From: Blautia sp. BIOML-A1
GTDB lineage: Bacteria; Bacillota; Clostridia; Lachnospirales; Lachnospiraceae
DNA length: 64,000 nucleotides
Direction: 5' to 3'
NCBI RefSeq assembly: GCF_009883055.1
Contig: NZ_WWVR01000008.1
Coordinates: forward strand, 1-64,000
Positions 37,623-44,855 of this stretch are shown here, in pieces (positions within the stretch are counted from its first letter, which is position 1; the number at the start of each line of letters is the position of its first letter). Under the pieces are notes generated by a model that worked only from the letters and a program-made list of their open reading frames with translations, was not told where the DNA came from and made no database searches. A program made the position numbers and the translations under genes.

Positions 37623-38309
37623 TCAGTCGCAGATAAGTGTCTGTCTGGAATCTGCGCCATCTTTCTTGAAGTCAGAATTTACGAATTCGATTTTCTTTGG
37701 TTTTATTTTGATAAGGTTCATCGGATGCGGCATTTTTTCCAGAGCCTTCAGTGGAATCTTTCGGAAATCTGCCGCCTGTACATATTCCTGTGAAAATGGC
37801 TCTACAATAGATGCCAGGCCTGTGACCTGCATTCCTTTGAGTTTGCCGAAACCTTCATATTTATCAAAGATGACCAGGCATACGTTCTTGTTCTTTTCCA
37901 GTGCATAAAACTTCTCGCCACCTTCAGAAAAAATCCAGAAGCAGTCGTCATGATACGTATATTCCAGCGGCGTACAGCGCACAAAATCTCCTGCCGCGGT
38001 TGCCAGTGCGCAGGTGTTGTTTGCCTGAATATACTCCTCCACGGTCTTTTTTAGAGCATCCTGATCCAGTTTTTTTGACTGTGCATCTTTTTCTTTCCAG
38101 TAGTTTGCAGCTCTTTCGTATTCCTCGTGAGAAAGATCTGTATTCTCAGGGATTTCCTCATATTCATCTTTGTCCAGACAGAGTGGGATTCCTGTCTTGC
38201 TGTTTACATTGATCCCGCCATACCAGGTTCCTGTCACTTCCAGGATATCGCCAACCTGATAATCCATGGAATAGTCGTCATTTTTCTTGATTACTCTGAT
38301 CTTTGCCAT
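37623..38309 (-). CDS. Pyridoxamine 5'-phosphate oxidase family protein
   Basis: A 228-residue protein. Residues about 75-215 form an FMN-binding split-barrel domain (NNTCALATAAGDFVRCTPLEYTYHDDCFWIFSEGG), the fold of PNPOx-like flavoproteins. The first 70 residues are a small separate domain (YQVGDILEVTGTWYGGINV) of beta character. Such proteins in anaerobes are of unknown substrate. Followed upstream by the RDAC-type protein on the same strand with a 28-bp gap, possibly an operon. Confidence 0.8.
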   Translation of the reverse strand: MAKIRVIKKNDDYSMDYQVGDILEVTGTWYGGINVNSKTGIPLCLDKDEYEEIPENTDLSHEEYERAANYWKEKDAQSKKLDQDALKKTVEEYIQANNTCALATAAGDFVRCTPLEYTYHDDCFWIFSEGGEKFYALEKNKNVCLVIFDKYEGFGKLKGMQVTGLASIVEPFSQEYVQAADFRKIPLKALEKMPHPMNLIKIKPKKIEFVNSDFKKDGADSRQTLICD

Positions 38310-38337
38310 TTTTATGCCTCACTTTTTTGTAGTCGGA

Positions 38338-38589
38338 TTATTTTTTCTCCAGGGTAAACTGTAACTTTTCATCGTCCCAGTATTTTACATTCAGTCCTTT
38401 ATCCAGGAAATACTGTTCGATCACCTGATGCATCTCATCATAACGTCCCTCGCAGGCACAGTTTCCCAGTGGTTCGATCCACAAAGCCTGTGCTCCGCAG
38501 GCATCGCGAAGGTGGAGTTTGAAATTCAGATGTTTTTGTTCCAGTATTCCGTTTACTTCTATGATTTCGTTGAAAGTGATAATTGCCAT
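38338..38589 (-). CDS. RDAC family small protein
   Basis: An 83-residue protein with the hallmark LRDACG motif (27-32) and an NCACEGRY segment; I recognise it as the RDAC family of Clostridia, of unknown function. Strong ribosome site AGGAGGA. The paired cysteines at Cys31, Cys44 and Cys46 could bind a metal, which is inference. Confidence 0.7.
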   Translation of the reverse strand: MAIITFNEIIEVNGILEQKHLNFKLHLRDACGAQALWIEPLGNCACEGRYDEMHQVIEQYFLDKGLNVKYWDDEKLQFTLEKK

Positions 38590-38606
38590 CGTTGTTCCTC
38601 CTGATA

Positions 38607-39083
38607 TTAAATTTTTCTGAATGGGATCTCCTTTCCATCATGTGATAAAACAATTTTATTTTGCTTTAATTCATATTCGAATTTATATATTGGTATTATT
38701 GAATTACCAGTAAAAGGAGCAAATCCAAAATCTGTTTCCAGTGGATTCAGCCACAATGTTACTGTATTATCATTTAATCCGATGATCCATCCTCTGACCC
38801 CTGGATTTGCTGCTTCGGAATCATAAACATCCAAATATGGCTTCTTTTCTGAGCTAATTATAAGGTCGTAACAACTGTTATAATCAAAAACGTCACTGTC
38901 CTCATCGTCCTTGCGAATCTCTGTTCCATCTTCTCTCAGGTTTATTCCTGTGTAATAGCCTGATATTTCTCCCAGTCTTTTCGCATTTACCAGGATTCCC
39001 CCGATACTAAAATAAACGACTGTAATAACAAGTATCACTATTACTGCCACTGTAATAACTATTTTCTTTTTCTTTGTATACAC
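38607..39083 (-). CDS. Membrane-anchored protein of unknown function
   Basis: A 158-residue protein with a basic N terminus (KKKK), one membrane segment (about 8-30) and a soluble C-terminal domain probably outside the membrane. No lipobox and no recognised domain. GTG start with AAGGGGG seven bases upstream. It lies 17 bp before the RDAC gene, suggesting co-transcription. AT-richer than its neighbours. Confidence 0.6.
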   Translation of the reverse strand: MYTKKKKIVITVAVIVILVITVVYFSIGGILVNAKRLGEISGYYTGINLREDGTEIRKDDEDSDVFDYNSCYDLIISSEKKPYLDVYDSEAANPGVRGWIIGLNDNTVTLWLNPLETDFGFAPFTGNSIIPIYKFEYELKQNKIVLSHDGKEIPFRKI

Positions 39084-39179
39084 TGATATCCCCCTTCTGG
39101 TAATTGCAATTTCTGGTTTTATTATAATCTCTCTTTTTGTGAATGTACAAACAAATTTTTGTATAAAAAAATGAAATTT

Positions 39180-39488
39180 TCAGAGAAAAAAAAGAACAAA
39201 TCCGAAAAACGTTTTTGCTAAATTCTCCAATTCTTTACCATTAACATAATAATTTATAAATCCCTCAGTGCTGTATAGCCACAGATCCCCCTCCATATTC
39301 AGCCACTGCGTCAAATCTTCAATGTACACTGATCTTACACTGTCTCCAAAAGCATCACCTCCGCAGATCTTTAAATTTTTAGGAAAATAAGCAGACATGC
39401 CACCGGCACCTCTTCGATATACCAGGCAAAGAAAAAAGCAGCTACTCTCCCTGTCTGTCGGAATTATAGCCGCTTTCTTATCATTCAA
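39180..39488 (-). pseudogene. Fragment of a BspA-type leucine-rich-repeat protein
   Basis: A frame of 102 codons without a ribosome site, 8 bp after the FKBP gene. The segment AFGDS then SVYIEDLTQWLNM and INYYVNGKELENL matches the repeat unit of BspA-like (LRR_5) surface proteins, where SVYI.DL..W and LYLNG..V are conserved. It has no signal peptide or neighbouring repeats, so I read it as the decayed remnant of a larger surface protein. Confidence 0.5.
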
Positions 39489-39496
39489 ATAAAATT

Positions 39497-40351
39497 TTAT
39501 TTTACTTCCACAAGTTCAATCTTGAAGTTCAGTTCTTTACCTGCCATCTCATGGTTTGCATCGAAAGTAATGGTAGTTTCTTCCTTTGCAGTTACCTTAA
39601 CCGGGAATGGCTGTCCATACTGATTAGACAGATATACCTGCTGTCCTACTGTAAGATCCTCGGAACCCGGAAGCTGAGCGATCTCAAGTGTAAAGATTGC
39701 ATTCGGATCCGGCATGCCATATGCTTCTTCTGGCATCAGATGGATTTCTCTGATCTCTCCGACTTCCATACCAGCTACTGCTGCATCGAATCCTTTGATC
39801 ATCTGTCCTGCTCCGCAGATAAATTCAAGCGGTTCTCCACGATCATAAGAAGAATCAAACTGTGTTCCATCGTTAAAAGTTCCCCTATAATGGGTACGGC
39901 AGGTTTTGCCTACGTTCGGGCCTGTAAATGCCGGCTTGTGTGAACCACATCCACCACCGCAGGTTCCTCCGCAGGAATGTCCCTCTTCATGATCGCCACA
40001 GGAATGACCTTCCTCATGGTGATGATGGTCACAGGTTGTTCCTGCTGAAACCAGTTCACCCTTAAGGTAAGACTCTACCACCTCGTCTGTGTTTCCCTGA
40101 GCACCTGAGCATAACTGAACCCCGGCCTCTGCAAGTGCATTCTGTGCACCGCCGCCGATTCCGCCACAGATCAGGACATCAATTCCCTGCTCTGCAAGAA
40201 GTCCTGCAAGTGCACCGTGTCCTGTCCCATTAGAACCGATCACTTCACTGGAAACAACCTTATTATCCTCCACCTCATAAACCTTGAAATTCTCTGTTTT
40301 TCCAAAGTGCTGGAAAACATTGCCGTTATCATAAGTTACTGCAATTTTCAT
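39497..40351 (-). CDS. NifX-like domain fused to SlyD-like FKBP peptidyl-prolyl isomerase
   Basis: A 284-residue fusion. Residues 1-100 are a dinitrogenase iron-molybdenum cofactor (NifX/NifB C-terminal) domain: AVTYDNGNVFQHFGK and ICGGIGGGAQNAL. Residues 107-138 are a His/Cys-rich linker (HHHHEEGHSCGD, repeated GHSCG, CGGGCG) able to bind several metal ions. Residues 145-284 are an FKBP with an inserted IF chaperone domain, as in SlyD (GEPLEFICGAGQMIKGFD, PDPNAIFTLEI). The start at 40351 has GGAGGAC; an upstream in-frame ATG lacks one. A metal-dependent folding or cofactor-insertion role is inferred. Confidence 0.85.
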   Translation of the reverse strand: MKIAVTYDNGNVFQHFGKTENFKVYEVEDNKVVSSEVIGSNGTGHGALAGLLAEQGIDVLICGGIGGGAQNALAEAGVQLCSGAQGNTDEVVESYLKGELVSAGTTCDHHHHEEGHSCGDHEEGHSCGGTCGGGCGSHKPAFTGPNVGKTCRTHYRGTFNDGTQFDSSYDRGEPLEFICGAGQMIKGFDAAVAGMEVGEIREIHLMPEEAYGMPDPNAIFTLEIAQLPGSEDLTVGQQVYLSNQYGQPFPVKVTAKEETTITFDANHEMAGKELNFKIELVEVK

Positions 40352-40885
40352 GTAAAAAGTCCTCCAATTCATACTATATCTATCAGATTAGTATAGCTTG
40401 TTGAGAAGATAAAAGCAAGGGAAGAGTGTTTTTCGGATTTTTCTAAACCACAGGTTCATTGTTTTGCACTGGAAGCTATGCTAATCTTAATGCATCGAAG
40501 GAACACATTCCTTCAAAAGAAGTTTTGCAGAAGGCAGACTTCACAGACGTTTTAAAAAAATCTTATATTAAAATCAGGCGCATACAGCAGCGAAACAAAT
40601 CAGCTTATGAGTTTTCTATTGTTACTCAGGTAATCTTTTATCCATGACACAGATAACTTCTGATCGGAGGTGATCCACGTTGAAGTGGTATAAAGAAAGG
40701 TATTTACGCCAAAAAAACAATACATATATCAGATGAAATCTTACATTGCGTCTCGCTCATAATAATATAAGTCAAGCAGCAGGCAGTATCCCGCGAGGGT
40801 ACTAAACAGCTACGATATAATTTATTAAAAAGTCTGGAAGCTTCTGCAAATCATGACCAGACTAATTCACAGAAAGGAGCAGCAT
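40352..40885. other. Intergenic region with short hairpins and repeat copy
   Basis: No convincing gene. It holds an ATACTA/TAGTAT inverted repeat (40371-40394) at the promoter of the NifX-FKBP gene, the hairpin GAAGGAA-CACA-TTCCTTC (40497-40514), and AGTATCCCGCGAGG (40785-40798) shared with 1823-1836. A small RNA partner for the Ro60-like protein downstream could be encoded here, but no tRNA-like fold was recognised. Confidence 0.4.
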
Positions 40886-42394
40886 ATGTCATTTCTTGAT
40901 AATCTTAAAGAAGAAGCAAGCTTTACAGAGACATTGAACGGGGCAAAAACTCATGCTTCATCCGGCGATGCCTGTCTGGATCTGTTTGCTGTCGCTGGCG
41001 GTATGCGTCATCGTTCATACCGTGACCAGATTCATCTCTTTGATCGTGCTTATATCGAAAATCCAGAGCTGGCAATGAAGCTCCTTTTCTATATCCGCGA
41101 TATCCGGGAGGGCCTTGGTGAGCGTGAGCTTTTCCGCAACCTGATCCGGCATACCGCCAAAACATGGCCGGAATCTGCCAGAAAAAATATTGCTTTAATT
41201 TCTGAATACGGACGTTTCGATGACCTCATGTGTCTGATGGGGACTCCGTCTGAGAAAGCTGTTGTTGAGCTGATCCGCACTCAGTTAAACCAGGACTGTG
41301 AAGCTCTCAAAGAGCGAAAAGCAGGAAATATCAATGCACATATTTCACTTCTTGCCAAATGGCTTCCTTCCATCAATACCTCAAGTGCCCGTAAAAGAGG
41401 ACAGGCAAAAGTTCTCGCCTCTGCACTTGGGATGGGTGCCGGTCAGTACCGCAAGCTTCTTTCCACGCTTCGTGCAAATATTGCCCTGACGGAGCGTTAC
41501 CTCACCAGCCAAAAACTGGACAAAATCAATTATGAAGCGGTTCCGGCAGGAGCAATGCTCAAATATCACAAATCTTTTCATCAGCAGGATGCCGAGCGTT
41601 TTTCTAAGTTCCTGTCAGATGTCGATAACGGTCAGAAATCTATCCACTGTGGTACGCTTTATCCATATGAGATCCTGCGTCCATTAATGTCACATGGCCG
41701 TATACTTCCACATTGCGAACCTGACGCTGCAAATGCTGCTCTGGAAACTCTCTGGAATCAGCAGACTTCCAAAGTATGTGAACAGAATGCAATTTCTGTG
41801 ATCGATGTTTCCGGCTCCATGTATTGCCACCGCTACGGAACTCCAAGTCCGGCTCTGATCTCACAGGCATTGGGGCTGTATCATGCAGAACACTGCACTG
41901 GTACTTTTCACAATACATTCATTACTTTTTCATCGACACCTGAACTGGTGGAAATTCATGGCCGGACACTTGAGGAGAAGCTTCGCTATATCCAGAGCAG
42001 CAAGTGGGAATTTTCAACAAACCTTGAAGCGGTTTTTGATCTGATCCTCCGGACAGCGGTTAATGCTGGCACACCTCAGGAAGAAATGCCTTCCACCTTA
42101 TTCATCATCTCTGACATGGAATTTGACAGTGCGATGAAAAATCCGGATAAAACCATTTATGACAACGCAAAAGCTGCATTTGAAGCCAAAGGCTATCATC
42201 TGCCAGCTGTTGTATTTCATAATGTCAACAGCTGGCAGATGCAGACTCCGGTCAGATCTCACACCAGGGGTACTGCTCTCGCGAGTGGTGCCGGAACCAA
42301 CTCCTTCAACTACAAATTTGATGGAAACATTACCCCGATGGATCACATGCTCCGCGTCTTAACCAGTCCCCGTTATGCAGCTGTGCATGCATAA
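40886..42394 (+). CDS. DUF2828 family, Ro60-like protein with vWA domain
   Basis: A 502-residue protein. The N-terminal half is a helical-repeat region of TROVE/DUF2828 type (DACLDLFAVAGGMRHR, FYIRDIREGLGERELF), the C-terminal half a von Willebrand A domain with a complete MIDAS site beginning at Asp307 (DVSGSM) and later IISDMEFD. Ro60-type proteins bind misfolded or Y-type RNAs; whether this branch does is unknown. Start at 40886 behind AAAGGAG; a frame extension of 11 codons is possible. It is the only plus-strand gene in this part of the window and sits at the edge of the mobile island. Confidence 0.8.
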   Translation: MSFLDNLKEEASFTETLNGAKTHASSGDACLDLFAVAGGMRHRSYRDQIHLFDRAYIENPELAMKLLFYIRDIREGLGERELFRNLIRHTAKTWPESARKNIALISEYGRFDDLMCLMGTPSEKAVVELIRTQLNQDCEALKERKAGNINAHISLLAKWLPSINTSSARKRGQAKVLASALGMGAGQYRKLLSTLRANIALTERYLTSQKLDKINYEAVPAGAMLKYHKSFHQQDAERFSKFLSDVDNGQKSIHCGTLYPYEILRPLMSHGRILPHCEPDAANAALETLWNQQTSKVCEQNAISVIDVSGSMYCHRYGTPSPALISQALGLYHAEHCTGTFHNTFITFSSTPELVEIHGRTLEEKLRYIQSSKWEFSTNLEAVFDLILRTAVNAGTPQEEMPSTLFIISDMEFDSAMKNPDKTIYDNAKAAFEAKGYHLPAVVFHNVNSWQMQTPVRSHTRGTALASGAGTNSFNYKFDGNITPMDHMLRVLTSPRYAAVHA

Positions 42395-42556
42395 CCAGAT
42401 ACTGTACCACTGATATCTCCTCGATATTCACTAATAAAACAAGAAGAGGCCATCTCGGCCTCTTCGTATACCAGCAGGTCTTCCATCTGTACATGGTACA
42501 GATGGCTGAGTGCCAGCAGGTTATCGATTGTAGGAAGACACGCTCCCGTCTCCCTT
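42373..42556 (-). pseudogene. 3' remnant of an XRE-family regulator gene
   Basis: On the minus strand an open frame without a start encodes ETGACLPTIDNLLALSHLYH followed by VQMEDLLVYEE, the typical end of a Cro/CI helix-turn-helix domain (E.G..LP.IDNL.AL...YGV...DLLV) plus a short tail. The homology stops abruptly at about 42556, next to the recombinase gene, so the mobile island has split the gene. The 5' part is not in the window and would be expected beyond its other end. Confidence 0.65.
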
Positions 42557-42588
42557 AATTAAAGATATTGTTGGGTAAAAAAGAAAGG

Positions 42589-44211
42589 TCAGTCGATTTT
42601 GCCGATGAAGCGGTAGTAGATTTCTACTTCCTGCTCACGGCTTCCGTCCTCGCCCTTGACAGCTTCGTGGACGGTTATTTTTTCAATTAGAGTGTTCAGA
42701 AGTTCGGCGGTCAGCTCCACAGGGTTGACATACTGTTTCATCAGGGCAATCCACTTTTCAGCATCCGCTGCGGTCTGTACGGCGGCTTCCATCGTTTCGT
42801 GAAGCTGTCTTATTTTTGTTTCAAGCTCCTTTTGCTCGTTCTGGTACTTCTCGGACAGCATATTGAAGTTATACTCGGTTATGCGTCCGGCAGACCAGTC
42901 CTCATACATTTTAGCAAACAGCCCGTCAACCTCGGCTTTACGCTTCTCTGCCTTTTTCAGCTCCGCAGCCTGCTTTTTCTTCGCAGAGTTTCTTTCCCTG
43001 TCGCTGGCATTGAGCAGGCGTTTCAGCAGATTGTCCTCGTCTTTCTGTGCCAGCATAGACCAGTATTGCAGTCTTGCAAGCACATAGGCATACAGTACAT
43101 CATAGCGGATATAGTGCATGGAACACTGGCGTAATCCCTGCCCGTGCTTGCTGCAATGGTAGTACCCGTATGGGTTCTTATTCTGCTTGTTTTCCCCATA
43201 GGCTAAAGACCATCCGCAGTCTGCACATTTTATCAATCCTGCGAAAATCTGTGTCGTACCGTTTCTGCGTTTCCTGCGTCTGCTTGCAATCAGCTCCTGA
43301 ACTTTTTGGAACACTTCTTCAGAAATGATGGCTTCGTGGGTATTTTCCACACGATACCATTCTTCCTGCGGCTTCCGCACCTTTTTCTTGTTCTTGAATG
43401 AAATGTTGCTCTGCTTGTTGTGAATGCTGTGACCGATGTAGGTTTCCTCTTTCAAAATGCTCTTGACCTGTGCTATCGTCCACGCATAGGCTTTTTCTGC
43501 GGGCGCACCGGCGTAGATATTGGCGAAAGTCCCGTATCTTTCATAGTTCAGCCAGCCGGGGGTAGGTACTTTTTCCTCCACCAGAATCCGTGTAATGCTG
43601 GCGGCTCCACGCCCGTGTACAGCAAGGTCAAAAATCTTCTCTACAATCCAGCGTGTTTCCGGGTCGATCAGAAGATGACCTTTTTTGTCCGGGTCTTTTA
43701 CATAGCCCAGCGGTGCATAGGCTCCATAGTGTGCGCCATTGGCAAATCTTGTGTGCATGGCAGCCTTGACCTTTTTGCTGGTCTGTCGGGCGTGCATTTC
43801 ATTCAGGATGTTTAAGAACGGTGCAAGCTCGCTTTCTCCGTTGATGGTGTCCACATTGTCATTGATGGCAATGTAGCGTACTCCCTTGCTGGGGAAATAG
43901 ATTTCCGTGTACTGACCGGTCAGGATATAGTTTCTTCCCAGACGGGATAAGTCCTTTGTGACAACGCAGTTGATTTTCCCGTCTTCGATGTCATCAATCA
44001 TCCTTTGGAAACTTGGACGCTCGAAATTTGTCCCACTCCATCCGTCGTCAATGTACTCGTCTACAACGGTCAGCCCATGCTCTGCGGCATACTGTCTAAG
44101 CATCATGCGCTGGGTCTGGATACTGCCGCTTTCCCCCTGTAATTCATCGTCACGGCTCAATCTCAAATATAGTGCAGTGTTATAAATCGTTGTATTGTAT
44201 GGTTGTTTCAC
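42589..44211 (-). CDS. Large serine recombinase (TndX/TnpX family), element A
   Basis: A 540-residue integrase. The resolvase domain (1-150) has catalytic Ser19 (YLRLSRDDE), with DDGWSGTNFERPSFQRM and KDLSRLGRNY; then a recombinase domain, a zinc ribbon (CADCGW with C..KHGQGLRQC) and a coiled coil. The family excises and inserts Tn4451/Tn5397-like elements at sites with a GA core. GTG start at 44211 with AGGAGGA; 23 upstream in-frame codons lack a ribosome site. It lies at the end of the element, about 35 bp from the split XRE gene. Confidence 0.93.
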   Translation of the reverse strand: MKQPYNTTIYNTALYLRLSRDDELQGESGSIQTQRMMLRQYAAEHGLTVVDEYIDDGWSGTNFERPSFQRMIDDIEDGKINCVVTKDLSRLGRNYILTGQYTEIYFPSKGVRYIAINDNVDTINGESELAPFLNILNEMHARQTSKKVKAAMHTRFANGAHYGAYAPLGYVKDPDKKGHLLIDPETRWIVEKIFDLAVHGRGAASITRILVEEKVPTPGWLNYERYGTFANIYAGAPAEKAYAWTIAQVKSILKEETYIGHSIHNKQSNISFKNKKKVRKPQEEWYRVENTHEAIISEEVFQKVQELIASRRRKRRNGTTQIFAGLIKCADCGWSLAYGENKQNKNPYGYYHCSKHGQGLRQCSMHYIRYDVLYAYVLARLQYWSMLAQKDEDNLLKRLLNASDRERNSAKKKQAAELKKAEKRKAEVDGLFAKMYEDWSAGRITEYNFNMLSEKYQNEQKELETKIRQLHETMEAAVQTAADAEKWIALMKQYVNPVELTAELLNTLIEKITVHEAVKGEDGSREQEVEIYYRFIGKID

Positions 44212-44318
44212 GGTTAAAAATCCTCCTTCTAAAAGAAACAACCCACGCTTATACAATACTCGCTGGTACAAGTATATCATAAGCGTGGGCTGATTGACAG
44301 TCGTTATTCCGTATTTTT

Positions 44319-44504
44319 TCAGGAAGCGGCGGCAGCGTGCTGGATCACATCTTCCAGCAAGCTGTCAAGCGGCTTCCCATCCTGTGCGAAATGCTCCGAT
44401 ACCTTGATACGGACTTTCCCCATGACAAAATACTGGGTGCCGTCTTTTTCGGTAAGCAGGGTGCCGCTGTTTTTGTTATTGCTCTCGTTTTTGCTTTTTG
44501 CCAT
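44319..44504 (-). CDS. TnpW family transposon protein
   Basis: A 61-residue basic protein resembling TnpW of Tn4451: a Lys/Asn-rich start, then KDGTQYFVMGKVRIKVSEHF and a short acidic helix. Function unknown in the family. It sits between the recombinase and the heptamer cluster, the same neighbourhood as in related elements. ATG preceded by GGAGGTA. Confidence 0.75.
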   Translation of the reverse strand: MAKSKNESNNKNSGTLLTEKDGTQYFVMGKVRIKVSEHFAQDGKPLDSLLEDVIQHAAAAS

Positions 44505-44580
44505 AGGCAGTTACCTCCATAAATGAAATATGCCCGACAAGGGAATGTCAGACAGGTGTACAGCCGCAGACTGTCTCCGT

Positions 44581-44855
44581 GTCAACCAAACCGTGTCAAC
44601 CGGCAGAAAAGACTTTGAAAACAATCCATAGGCGCTCTATTATTACTTTTTACTTTTTCTTTGATTTCTTGGTTGACATGGTTGACAAAGGAGAGAAATG
44701 CCCCAAATATCAGGCTTTTCCCCGTCAACCGGCTGTCAACCAAAGCGTCAACCAAACTGTCAACCGGTGGCTTTTCAGAATGGAAGTTCCATTTGCCGGG
44801 CTTCTTCTTCCGTGATTTCCTGAAAACCGTCCCCCTCCGGCGGAGCTTGGTTGAC
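44581..44855. repeat. Cluster of nine GGTTGAC heptamers
   Basis: GTCAACC starts at 44581, 44595, 44724, 44735, 44747 and 44759, and its complement GGTTGAC at 44671, 44680 and 44849. Four copies are in tandem at 11-12 bp spacing, about one helical turn. All but the last lie in the spacer between TnpW and the VirE-type gene. The arrangement suggests a protein-binding array, such as a replication origin or operator. Confidence 0.65.

Noticed and set aside
42443..42465. GAAGAGGCC/GGCCTCTTC as terminator of the DUF2828 gene
   Set aside because: Good stem but no T tract on either strand, and it lies in the coding remnant of the XRE gene.
44579..44815. CRISPR array interpretation of the repeats
   Set aside because: Seven-base units with 4-5-base gaps and mixed orientation; no spacers of proper length.
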